A DNA stretch of 64,000 bases from Candidatus Flexifilum affinis (lineage in GTDB: Bacteria; Chloroflexota; Anaerolineae; Aggregatilineales; Phototrophicaceae), in contig JADJPJ010000006.1 of assembly GCA_016713325.1 (NCBI GenBank), positions 186,001 through 250,000 of the forward strand. Direction: 5' to 3'. Position numbers and translations under genes: made by a program. Below are positions 9,504 to 17,789 of the stretch, piece after piece (positions within the stretch are counted from its first letter, which is position 1; every line of letters begins with the position of its first letter). The notes under the pieces are model-generated. The model was not told the DNA's origin. It saw only the letters and a program-made list of their open reading frames with translations, and made no database searches.

Positions 9504-9613
9504 CGCCAAGGCACCTTTCCCCTGCAAAGACACATCCCCAACTATACCGTGAGGGGTGATCCCTCACCATGACAGCACATCCGCTGGCCGCCCTCCCCCC
9601 CAACTATTTCCGC

Positions 9614-9619
9614 TATAAT
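9614..9619 (+). promoter_or_regulatory. -10 hexamer TATAAT six bases before the kinase start
   Basis: A perfect TATAAT ends six bases before the ATG at 9626. Transcription would start at or next to the A of the ATG, giving a leaderless mRNA. No -35 match is evident. Confidence 0.4.
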
Positions 9620-9625
9620 CGACCT

Positions 9626-10804
9626 ATGTCCAGGAAAACGAATCCAACCCCCAGCGAATTGGCGCAGCGCAACCGCGAACTGGCAATCCTCAAGACGATT
9701 GCCGACGCCCTCAACCGCGAGGTCGACCTGCAGCGCGCACTCGATGCCGCCCTGGAGCAAATCGGGCTGCTGTTCAACGTCAGCACGAGTTGGGTCTGGC
9801 TTCAGCGCGAGGATACCGGCGGCACCTATCTGGCGGCGGTGCGCAACCTGCCTCCCGGTCTGTCGGACGATCCGGCAAGAATGGACGGCAGCGTCTACTG
9901 CTACTGTCTGGACACCTATCGGCTCGGCGAACTGGACGACGCCCGAAACATCAGCGCCATCACCTGCACGCGACTAAAGGAGTTGGAAGCCGGCGCGGCC
10001 GGGCTGCGTTACCACGCCAGCGTGCCCCTCTATCATCATCAGCGCCGCGTCGGGCTGCTCAACGTCGTCAGCGCCGATCGGCCGCAGCTCAGCCCCGACG
10101 AACTCCGCCTGCTCAACACCGTTGGCGACATGCTGAGCATTGCCATCGAGCGGGCCCAGCTGTTCGAGACGAGCATTGCGCTGGGCGCTTTGCAGGAGCG
10201 CAACCGGTTGGCACGCGAAATACACGACACCCTGGCGCAGGGATTATCGGCCATCGCACTGCACCTGGAGACAGCCGATCTCCTGCTGGAGCAGGACGTG
10301 GTGCGGGCCCGCGCCGCCGTGAACAAGGCGTTGGATCTGGCCCGCTCGAATCTGGAGGAGGCCCGCCGCTCAGTCATGGATCTGCGTGCCGCGCCGCTGG
10401 AACTGCATCGGTTTGGCGATGCGCTTGAGGAGCTGGTCAAGCGGATAGGTGACGACACGCATCTGGCCATGCAGGTTGAGGTGATCGGCCGCGATCGACC
10501 TTTGGCGCCACGCCTGGAGACCGGTCTGTATCGTATCGCTCAGGAAGCGCTGCACAATGTGGTGCGCCACGCCAATGCTCGCAGCATCTCGGTGCGCTTC
10601 GTCGCCTTACCCGAAGTGGTGGAACTCACCATCGAAGATGACGGCGACGGCTTCAATCCTAACGACGTGGATGCCGGCCACTTCGGCCTGATCGGGCTGA
10701 ATGAGCGCGCCCGCTTGCTGGGTGGGACGCTGGAAATCTGCACCGCGCCTGGAGATGGCACATCCATTCACGTGCGCGTGCCATTGTCGCAGGAGGGACG
10801 TTGA
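9626..10804 (+). CDS. GAF-domain sensor histidine kinase (NarL/DegS type)
   Basis: The 392-residue kinase has a GAF sensor at about residues 30-190, a HisKA_3 dimerisation helix with phospho-acceptor His in ERNRLAREIHDTLAQG, and a HATPase_c domain (EALHNVVRHANA, then the ATP-lid glycines in DDGDGF). No membrane segment is seen, so it is cytoplasmic. The response regulator follows with a one-base TGATG overlap, so they are a cognate pair. The start at 9626 is preferred over 9569 because a -10 element lies between them. Confidence 0.88.
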   Translation: MSRKTNPTPSELAQRNRELAILKTIADALNREVDLQRALDAALEQIGLLFNVSTSWVWLQREDTGGTYLAAVRNLPPGLSDDPARMDGSVYCYCLDTYRLGELDDARNISAITCTRLKELEAGAAGLRYHASVPLYHHQRRVGLLNVVSADRPQLSPDELRLLNTVGDMLSIAIERAQLFETSIALGALQERNRLAREIHDTLAQGLSAIALHLETADLLLEQDVVRARAAVNKALDLARSNLEEARRSVMDLRAAPLELHRFGDALEELVKRIGDDTHLAMQVEVIGRDRPLAPRLETGLYRIAQEALHNVVRHANARSISVRFVALPEVVELTIEDDGDGFNPNDVDAGHFGLIGLNERARLLGGTLEICTAPGDGTSIHVRVPLSQEGR

Positions 10805-11442
10805 TGACGATACGTATTCTCGTCGCGGACGATCATCCCGTGGTGCTGGATGGGCTGGTCGCCATCCTCAGCACACAGCCGGACTTCGAGGTCGTGGCCG
10901 CTGCCTCGTCGGGGGCTCAGGCGCTCGATCTGACCATGGGATTGATGCCTGACGTGCTGATGCTCGACCTGGAGATGCCGGGAATGAACGGCGTCGATGT
11001 GCTCCGCGAACTCCAGACCAAAGCCGCCAATGTCAGCGCGATCGTCTTCACCGCCTTCGACACCGACGAGAACATCTTCAATGCCGTCCAGGCAGGGGCG
11101 AAGGGTTATCTTCTCAAGGGTGCACCGCGCGAGGAACTGTTCCGGGCGATCCGGGTTGTGAACGACGGCGGCTCGCTGCTACAGCCGATCGTCATGAACA
11201 AGCTCCTGCAGCACATCCGCCAGGAGCGGGAGCAGCCCCAGCGGGACTCGCTATCCCCCCGCGAGCGCGACGTACTCCGCCTGATGGCGCGCGGCCTGCA
11301 AAACAAGGAGATCGCTCAGGAGCTGGTGATCACCGAGCGGACGGTCAAGTTTCACGTCAGCTCGATTCTGGCAAAGATGCACGCGGGTAATCGCACCGAA
11401 GCGGTGACCATCGCCCTGCAAGAAGGTTTGATCGAACCGTAG
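10804..11442 (+). CDS. NarL/FixJ-family response regulator
   Basis: The 212-residue protein has a receiver domain (acidic pair ADDH, phospho-acceptor Asp in LMLDLEMPG, conserved Lys in YLLKGA) and a LuxR-type helix-turn-helix at about residues 145-210 (LSPRERDVLRLMARGLQNKEIA). It is a transcription factor activated by phosphorylation, and the GAF kinase immediately upstream is its likely partner. ATG 10804 overlaps the kinase stop; a TTG at 10801 is the only nearby alternative. The target genes are unknown. Confidence 0.92.
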   Translation: MTIRILVADDHPVVLDGLVAILSTQPDFEVVAAASSGAQALDLTMGLMPDVLMLDLEMPGMNGVDVLRELQTKAANVSAIVFTAFDTDENIFNAVQAGAKGYLLKGAPREELFRAIRVVNDGGSLLQPIVMNKLLQHIRQEREQPQRDSLSPRERDVLRLMARGLQNKEIAQELVITERTVKFHVSSILAKMHAGNRTEAVTIALQEGLIEP

Positions 11443-11464
11443 GCGCAGGAATCTGACCTGATAA

Positions 11465-11499
11465 AGAAATCGGGCGGCTCTGAGAGCCGCCCGATTTCT
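11465..11499. terminator. Bidirectional terminator between the regulator and ABC operon
   Basis: Perfect 16-base arms starting AGAAATCGGGCGGCTC enclose a TGA loop. The hairpin lies between convergent genes ending at 11442 (+) and 11526 (-). Confidence 0.85.
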
Positions 11500-11525
11500 A
11501 CGATGGTGTGCGTATGCCCCCCGGC

Positions 11526-13352
11526 TTACGCGGGAATTTTCTCGAGTTCGCTCGTCGCCCGTTTGTCGAAGGCCTCTTCCATCTCGCGCCGGAACTGCTG
11601 CGTATAGAGGCGGTAGTAGTGGCCGCGCGCCCGGATCAACTCGGCGTGCGTTCCCATCTCCGAGACGCCGCCATTCTCGATCACCAGGATGCGGTCGGCG
11701 CGGCGGATGGTCGAGAGACGATGCGCGATGATGAAGCTCGTCCGCTCGCTGGTCATCATCTCCATGCCGCGCTGGATCAGCGCCTCCGTCAGGGTGTCCA
11801 CCGAGCTGGTCGCCTCGTCCATGACGAAGATCTCCGGCTCAGCCAGCACCGCGCGTGCCAGGCTGATCAACTGCTTCTGCCCGACCGAGAGGCGGTTCCC
11901 GCCCTCACCCACTTCGCCATCATAACCCTTTTCCAGTTCCATGATGAAGTCGTGCGCGCCGGCCAGCTTCGCCGCTGCTTCGACCTCGGCGTCGGTCGCA
12001 GCCAGTCGCCCGTAGCGGATGTTCTCGCGGACGCTGCCGCTGAACAGATGCGGCGTCTGCAGGACCATGCCGATCCGCGACTGAATGCCCTGTTGGGTGT
12101 AGTCGCGGTAATCGTGTCCGCCGATCAGAATGCGCCCCTCCTGCGGTTCGAAGAAGCGACAGATCAGGTTGACGAGCGTCGACTTGCCCGCGCCGGTTGG
12201 CCCCACCAGAGCGATCGTCTCGCCCTGCCGGATGGTCAGGTTGAAGTCCTTCAGGATCGGCGTGTTCGGCTCATACCAGAACGTCACATGGTCGAAGACA
12301 ATGTCACCTTTGATCGTGCCAGGGTCATAGGCCTCTGGCTTGTCCACCACGTCCGGCTGCGCATCGACCAGCGAGAAGACCCGCTCGGCCGAAGCGATCG
12401 CCTGCTGCATCGAGGCGAATACGCGGGCCAGATCCTGCACCGGCCAGAGCATGAACGTGACGTAAGAGATGAACGCCTGCAAACCCCCGATCGTCATATC
12501 GCCGAGTGTCACCTGCTGGCCGCCGTAGACCACAATCGCGCCCAACGCCAGCGCACTGATCAACTGCACCGAAGGCAGGAAGAGTGCGGAAAGCTGCGAC
12601 GCCCGGTACGACGCTTTAAACATGTCGTCGGTCAGTTCGCTGAACTCATCCAGGTTACGTGCCTCGCGGTTCATGGCCTTGACGACACGCACACCGGTGA
12701 TGTTCTCGTTGTACGAACCGGTGATCCGAGAATTCGCCTTGCGCGCGATACGGTACTGCACCACGATACGCCGCTCGAACCAGATCGCGACGCGGATCAG
12801 CACCGGCACAATGACGAACACCACCAGCGCCAGCCGCCAGTTGATGGCCATCATAAAGATGAAGGCCGTCACGATGTTAATGATCGCCCAGGTCACATCT
12901 AGCATGCCCCAGGTCAGCAGATCGGCAATGCGCTGAGCATCGGAAGTCATGCGTGACATGATCCAGCCGACCGGCGTACGGTTGTAGTAGCTCAGCGACA
13001 GCGTCTGCAAATGCTTGAACATCTTCTGACGCAGCTCATACTGGACGCGATGGCCCAGGATGGCCGTCAGGAAGATGAAGGCGGCCACAGACGACGACTG
13101 AATGAAGATCAGCCCGCCGTAAACGACGGCAATGTCGCGCAGCGCGCTCGTATTCCCCGGGGTGATACTATCGTCGACGATGCGCATCCCCAGCCAGGTG
13201 AAAACTGAATTGAGGATCGAGACGACGGCGACCGCGAAGACAAAACCTGCCACCCAGCGCCAGTGCGGCTTCACCTGCTCCAGAATGCGGAGGAAGGTGC
13301 GGCCGTTGAATTTCGACTCGAACTCTTCTTCCTGGAAACCGTAATCAGACAC
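11526..13352 (-). CDS. ABC exporter half-transporter (consensus Walker B subunit)
   Basis: The 608-residue protein is an N-terminal six-helix type-IV exporter membrane domain (about residues 30-330) fused to a nucleotide-binding domain. Seen motifs: Walker A GPTGAGKST, signature LSVGQ (deviating from LSGGQ), Walker B FVMDEATS with the catalytic Glu, and H-loop IIAHRLST. It overlaps the upstream partner gene by eight bases. The partner has the opposite defect, so the two should form one heterodimer exporting lipids, drugs or peptides. The substrate cannot be read from sequence. Confidence 0.92.
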   Translation of the reverse strand: MSDYGFQEEEFESKFNGRTFLRILEQVKPHWRWVAGFVFAVAVVSILNSVFTWLGMRIVDDSITPGNTSALRDIAVVYGGLIFIQSSSVAAFIFLTAILGHRVQYELRQKMFKHLQTLSLSYYNRTPVGWIMSRMTSDAQRIADLLTWGMLDVTWAIINIVTAFIFMMAINWRLALVVFVIVPVLIRVAIWFERRIVVQYRIARKANSRITGSYNENITGVRVVKAMNREARNLDEFSELTDDMFKASYRASQLSALFLPSVQLISALALGAIVVYGGQQVTLGDMTIGGLQAFISYVTFMLWPVQDLARVFASMQQAIASAERVFSLVDAQPDVVDKPEAYDPGTIKGDIVFDHVTFWYEPNTPILKDFNLTIRQGETIALVGPTGAGKSTLVNLICRFFEPQEGRILIGGHDYRDYTQQGIQSRIGMVLQTPHLFSGSVRENIRYGRLAATDAEVEAAAKLAGAHDFIMELEKGYDGEVGEGGNRLSVGQKQLISLARAVLAEPEIFVMDEATSSVDTLTEALIQRGMEMMTSERTSFIIAHRLSTIRRADRILVIENGGVSEMGTHAELIRARGHYYRLYTQQFRREMEEAFDKRATSELEKIPA

Positions 13353-15153
13353 TTGCGATGTCCCTTTCCAGCTCGCTCTCGATGCGAGCCTGAAGCTCGT
13401 AGATGCGTTGGTAGAACCCCGGCTGGTTCACCAATTCGTCGTGTGTGCCGCGCTGCACGATTCGGCCCCGATCGAGGACCAGAATCAGATCAGCGTTCAT
13501 CACACTCTGCACGCGATGGGCGATGACGAAGGTCGTTCGGTTCTTCATGAGCCGCTCCAGCGCCGCCCGGATGGTGGCCTCCGTCTCCGTATCCACCGAC
13601 GACGTCGAGTCGTCCAGAATCAGGAGGGGCGGATTCTTCAGAAGCGCACGGGCGATGGCGACGCGCTGCTTCTGGCCGCCGGACAGCGTCACACCCTTCT
13701 CGCCGACGATCGTGTTATAGCCTTCCGGGAAGGACTGCGTCACGTGATGGATGTCGGCGGCACGCGCCGCTGCGAAAACGTCGTCATCCGTCACCTCGTG
13801 GTCCACACCGTAGGCGATGTTGTCACGAATGGAGCGGGAGAATAGAAACGGCTCCTGCTCGACAATGCCGATGTTGGCCCGCAGGAACTCCCGCGAAATC
13901 GTCTTGATGTCTACACCGTCCAGCGTGATGCGCCCGGAAGTATAGTCGTAAAACCGCGGCAGCAGGCTGACCAGCGATGTCTTGCCAGAGCCTGTCGAAC
14001 CGATCATTGCGATCGTCTGCCCCGGCTTCGCCGTGAAGGTGATATCCTCCAGAACCTGTCCGCCGCTTTCATAGCGGAAGCCCACGTTCTCGAACACCAC
14101 TTCGCCTTGAACGGGCTTGTCCAGGGTGCGCAGTCCGTCGGTCAGCGGCTCGCGTTCGGAGCGCATGATCTCGGCAATGCGCTCGTACGAGACCAGCCCC
14201 TGGGACGCTTGCACGATGATGCGGCCCAGCCCGCGCATCGGCTCGATGATCCAGATGATCATGCCCACGTAGGCGATGTAGGAGCCGATCGTCAGCTCCC
14301 CATTGATGACCATGGTCGCGCCGATCAGGTAGCCGGCCAGCATCTGGAAACCGGCCAGGATATCGGTCAGCGGCCAATAAGCCGAATGCAGGCGCGCCAG
14401 TACGTTCGCGCGCCGGTAGTGCTCGAAGTTGTCGCCCTCGAATTTGTCCGTCTCATAGCGTTGGCGAGCAAAGGCCTTGACCACCCGCACGCCGGAGAGG
14501 TTCTCCTGCAGCGTAGTCGACATCTTGCCTTCCTGCTCCTGGAAGCGCATGTACTGCTTCTGAACCTTATTGAAGAAGTACACCGACACCACGGCCAGGA
14601 AGGGCACGATGACGACCGACAGCAGCGCCAGCCGGGCATTGATGGCCAGCAGCGCCACCCAGTTCACCCCGAAGAGCAGGAAAATACGTCCGAGACCGAT
14701 GGCCTGCTCGGCGTAGAAGCGGCGCACCGCATCGACATCCGACGTGACACGCTGGATGATGTCGCCCGTCTTGTTGCTGTCGTGATACGTGAAGTTCAAC
14801 CGTTGAAGGTGATCGAACAGGTAGTTTCGTATCCGGCGCGCGGCGCTTTCTGCCGTTTTGGCCGCCAGCGTACCGCTGATAAATGTGAAGCCCCCTTCCA
14901 GGAGCGACAGCCCGACAAAGCTGACCGCGATCAGAAGGAGTCCCTCGCCCACCTGTCCGCGCAGCAGCAGGTTGTCGATGAGATAACTGAGCAGCAGGTA
15001 GGTTCCGGTCTTGGCCGCGGCGCCCAACCCCATCGAAAGGGTTGCGGCCACGTACGTGAGGCGGTAGCCCACCAGCATATGAAGAAGTCCGGCCAGCCGG
15101 TTCGATGAGACCCTGGGCTGCCATCCTTCTCGATGAAGGGTTAAAGAAGCCAC
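13345..15153 (-). CDS. ABC exporter half-transporter (degenerate Walker B subunit)
   Basis: The 602-residue protein has a six-helix membrane domain and a nucleotide-binding domain with Walker A GSTGSGKTS, canonical signature LSGGQKQR and H-loop VIAHRVQS. Walker B reads LLILDDSTSS, with Asp where the catalytic Glu should be. In heterodimeric exporters (BmrCD, TM287/288, TmrAB types) one ATP site is degenerate. That site here would combine this Asp with the LSVGQ signature of the 608-residue partner. It starts at GTG 15153, with GGAGG seven bases upstream, and is the first gene of the operon. Confidence 0.92.
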   Translation of the reverse strand: MASLTLHREGWQPRVSSNRLAGLLHMLVGYRLTYVAATLSMGLGAAAKTGTYLLLSYLIDNLLLRGQVGEGLLLIAVSFVGLSLLEGGFTFISGTLAAKTAESAARRIRNYLFDHLQRLNFTYHDSNKTGDIIQRVTSDVDAVRRFYAEQAIGLGRIFLLFGVNWVALLAINARLALLSVVIVPFLAVVSVYFFNKVQKQYMRFQEQEGKMSTTLQENLSGVRVVKAFARQRYETDKFEGDNFEHYRRANVLARLHSAYWPLTDILAGFQMLAGYLIGATMVINGELTIGSYIAYVGMIIWIIEPMRGLGRIIVQASQGLVSYERIAEIMRSEREPLTDGLRTLDKPVQGEVVFENVGFRYESGGQVLEDITFTAKPGQTIAMIGSTGSGKTSLVSLLPRFYDYTSGRITLDGVDIKTISREFLRANIGIVEQEPFLFSRSIRDNIAYGVDHEVTDDDVFAAARAADIHHVTQSFPEGYNTIVGEKGVTLSGGQKQRVAIARALLKNPPLLILDDSTSSVDTETEATIRAALERLMKNRTTFVIAHRVQSVMNADLILVLDRGRIVQRGTHDELVNQPGFYQRIYELQARIESELERDIASV

Positions 15154-15204
15154 GTTATCGCCTCCAAATACAAAACATGTTGGTCACAGCGACACAACCT
15201 GTCT

Positions 15205-15233
15205 ACTATATCTCGTAATGCATTTCGACACAA
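15205..15233 (-). promoter_or_regulatory. Promoter of the ABC exporter operon
   Basis: Reading the minus strand, TTGTGT (15233-15228), a 17-base spacer and TATAGT (15210-15205) give a good sigma-70 promoter. The leader to the GTG start would be about 45 bases. Confidence 0.6.
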
Positions 15234-15372
15234 GGGGCATTTGACGTTATGGATGTTATCAATGGCTCAATAAAGTCCACAATGGTCCAAGTTTGAATAT
15301 TTTCTAATGTTCAAGGGGAGAAAATCATTGGCGAGCGGATCTGCATCGATCGCCCGCCAGGAGAGTCGCAGT

Positions 15373-16443
15373 TTACGCACTGAGTGGCAGAGCATTTTCC
15401 CCCGCCGGCGCGCTGGCAAGGATGAGCTGGCTGTCGCCGAACTCGTGCCATAAGTAGCCTTCGCGCACGGCTTCGGCATAGCCCGTCAGGATCAGGCTGC
15501 GTTCGGCCAGAGCGTAGAGCATTGCCAGATGACTGGTGACGGGGTCGTGCAGACCCGTAATCAGGCCATCGACCGTGTGCACGCCGGTCCCCGGATGCAC
15601 ATAGAGGCGCGTAAACCCGCTGCGGGGTGCCACCTTGTGGCCAGTCCAGGCTGATTCCAGGGCGCGAATCACCGTCGTGCCAACCGCGATTACGCGGCGG
15701 CCCTCAAAGCGTGCGGCGTTGACCGCGGCGGCCGTCTGGGACGGAACAAAGTATGGCTCTGGGAACAGGGGGTGATCCTCGACGACCTCGCGTTCCACTT
15801 CCAGGCTTGACACGCCGGTGTGTAGTGTGATGGGCGCTAACCCAATGCCACGTTCACGCAGGCGTCGTACGACATCGAGCGTGAACGGGTAGGCGGCGGA
15901 GGGCATCTCCGCGCTGCCGGGATTGCGTGCGAAAACGGTCTGGTACGTCGTCAGCGGGTAGCGTTCCGGCACATAGCCATAGCGGATCGGGCTGCCGGAA
16001 CGCGCCATGGCGCTGCGCACATCCCCGTCGAAATGTGCGAACCACAGCCGGTCCAGGCCGGGATAAGGCGCAATCAGCCGGGCGGTCAACGTCGGCAATG
16101 CGATCCGATCGCCCCCACTCAGCGGAAGCGGTCCGGGTTGCCCAGCGCTCCAGCGCGGCTCGATCAGCCAGGTGCCAGCACCGTAGTCGGTCGCGAAGTG
16201 GACAATGAAATTCAGGTCCCCTGCCGACGCCGGAAGGCTGGCCGGCAGCGTCGCGCTGTCGTTGACCACCAGCAGGTCACCGGACTTCAGGATGGACGGC
16301 AGGTCACGGAATGTCGCGTGACGGTGCCCCGCTGGCCCAGACACGAGCAGACGTGCCTGGTCGCGGGAGCGGCCGACAGCCTCCGCCGGGGAAGTGGCCT
16401 GAAGGTGGGCAGGTCGTTCGAAAATCAGTTCAGACCGCTTCAT
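15373..16443 (-). CDS. QueA-like S-adenosylmethionine:tRNA ribosyltransferase-isomerase family protein
   Basis: QueA transfers and isomerises the ribosyl group of SAM onto 7-aminomethyl-deazaguanine in tRNA during queuosine synthesis. The 356-residue protein keeps the family frame: LLVVNDSATLPASLPA near residue 60, VIAVGTTVIRALES, YVHPGTGVHTVDGLIT and a C-terminal FGDSQLIL. Two QueA signatures are changed: the PTAGLHFT-type segment reads PSAAYPFT and the HVGxGTF-type segment reads HTGVSSL. It may be a paralogue with another substrate rather than true QueA. The ATG at 16443 is chosen over 16476, and it overlaps the upstream SDR gene by 14 bases. No other queuosine gene is nearby. Confidence 0.75.
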   Translation of the reverse strand: MKRSELIFERPAHLQATSPAEAVGRSRDQARLLVSGPAGHRHATFRDLPSILKSGDLLVVNDSATLPASLPASAGDLNFIVHFATDYGAGTWLIEPRWSAGQPGPLPLSGGDRIALPTLTARLIAPYPGLDRLWFAHFDGDVRSAMARSGSPIRYGYVPERYPLTTYQTVFARNPGSAEMPSAAYPFTLDVVRRLRERGIGLAPITLHTGVSSLEVEREVVEDHPLFPEPYFVPSQTAAAVNAARFEGRRVIAVGTTVIRALESAWTGHKVAPRSGFTRLYVHPGTGVHTVDGLITGLHDPVTSHLAMLYALAERSLILTGYAEAVREGYLWHEFGDSQLILASAPAGENALPLSA

Positions 16444-17170
16444 TCTGTGCCTCCCATCCCACCGCCTGCGCAGCATAGCGTCCGCCGCTTACCGCCAGAA
16501 CCGGCTGACCCAGCAGCCACGCCCAGAACGGCATCGTAACCTCTGGCAGCGGACGATCGGAGATGTCCTCTCCCGGATAAGCCTGCTGGTGCATCTGCGT
16601 CCGCATGTCGCCAGGATCGACGCTGACAACGCCGATGCCTGCCGGGCGCAGCTCATTGGCCAGCGTCTTCGAAACCAAATCGAGGGCCGCCTTGCTGCTG
16701 CCATAGGCGCCCCACCCTTCATATCCACCTAAGGCGGCATCGCTGCTGACGTTCACCACCAACCCACCCTGAGCGCGCAAAAGCGCCAGCGCCTCCTGGA
16801 TCAACGCCAGCGGCGCGAATACGTTGGTCTGGTACAGGGCCGCCAGCTCCTCCACAGGGTACTCGACCAGCGGCGGCAGCGGCGACACTCCAAGGTCGGA
16901 AGCATTGTTGACCAGCAAGTTGAGCCCGCCCAGATCACCCGCCGCGGCAACCATTGCCCGCCGGACACCGGCATCGCCGATATTGCCCGCTACGGTGTGT
17001 ATCCGGGTCTCAAAGCGCCTCAGGCGCGCGGCGGTTTCCTCCAGCACGCGGCTATCGCGCGCATTTAGGACCAGATCGTAGCCGGAACCCGCGAGAAAAC
17101 CGGCCAGGGTCTCGCCCAAACCGCGGCTGGCTCCGGTGACAATGGCCACACGACGATTTCCCTCGGACAT
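16430..17170 (-). CDS. Short-chain dehydrogenase/reductase
   Basis: The 246-residue protein has the SDR Rossmann motif TGASRGLG near residue 12, the NNAS motif, the catalytic Ser in VNVSSDAA and the Tyr-x3-Lys pair in AYGSSKAAL. It is therefore likely an active NAD(P)-dependent oxidoreductase. The gene precedes and overlaps the QueA-like gene, so they are co-transcribed. The substrate is unknown. Confidence 0.88.
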   Translation of the reverse strand: MSEGNRRVAIVTGASRGLGETLAGFLAGSGYDLVLNARDSRVLEETAARLRRFETRIHTVAGNIGDAGVRRAMVAAAGDLGGLNLLVNNASDLGVSPLPPLVEYPVEELAALYQTNVFAPLALIQEALALLRAQGGLVVNVSSDAALGGYEGWGAYGSSKAALDLVSKTLANELRPAGIGVVSVDPGDMRTQMHQQAYPGEDISDRPLPEVTMPFWAWLLGQPVLAVSGGRYAAQAVGWEAQNEAV

Positions 17171-17789
17171 CTCGACTCTCCTTCAAAGGCTCGATTAACC
17201 ACGCCCAAACGACACGATGTCCCGATTCAACCACAGCACGCCGGCTGTTTCTGTCGATCAATGGTCGGGATCACTCAGATCATGGGCACAGGGAGGCTCC
17301 TGTACTTCCGTACAGGTGTTGATGGACCGGAGCGAGCAGTTCAGGAGGAGTCAACTTGGGTTGACCGCAATTTTCGGTGCTGAGTGCGGCTACAGACAAA
17401 ACCGGTTGCAGATCGAGATAATAAGTCTCAATTTCGGGCATTAGTAACGAGCATGTTGTCCGCAGACAAAACCGGAGGAGAGAGCAGCTATCAGGCTCAT
17501 CCTCTACCTTCCCTAGCAACCGTCGGCAAAATCTCCCGGAACCTTATCTTCAAAACAGGTACGTGATGGTAGAATCGACTAGGCTTCCAGTCTTCTTTAG
17601 GTGATCACGACCAGGTACTTAATATGACTATATCCAGCTTATTCTTAACTCCGTTACACAAGAGGACGGTCAGGTTCCAGGCAGATCGTCGCTGGCACTA
17701 GGGACACCATTGAGGCGAAATCATCATCGTCATGAGGATCAAGTCCAGAGTCGTGTTGAGCGCCCATAACGAGAAGAAGAACATAGCCG
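17171..17789. other. 619-base gap without a convincing gene
   Basis: Two perfect hairpins are visible: CCTGTAC-TTCC-GTACAGG at 17299-17316 and GTCAAC-TTGG-GTTGAC at 17350-17365. Neither has a T-run. A 13-base direct repeat CAGACAAAACCGG occurs at 17393-17405 and 17463-17475. Short open frames here lack start signals and family resemblance. It may be the regulatory region of the downstream kinase or a decayed insertion. Confidence 0.4.

Noticed and set aside
11508..12902. 464-codon plus-strand frame over the ABC exporter gene
   Set aside because: Antisense shadow of a gene with all ABC motifs.
17217..17444. 75-codon open frame in the 619-base gap
   Set aside because: No ribosome binding site, no family resemblance and it spans two perfect hairpins.
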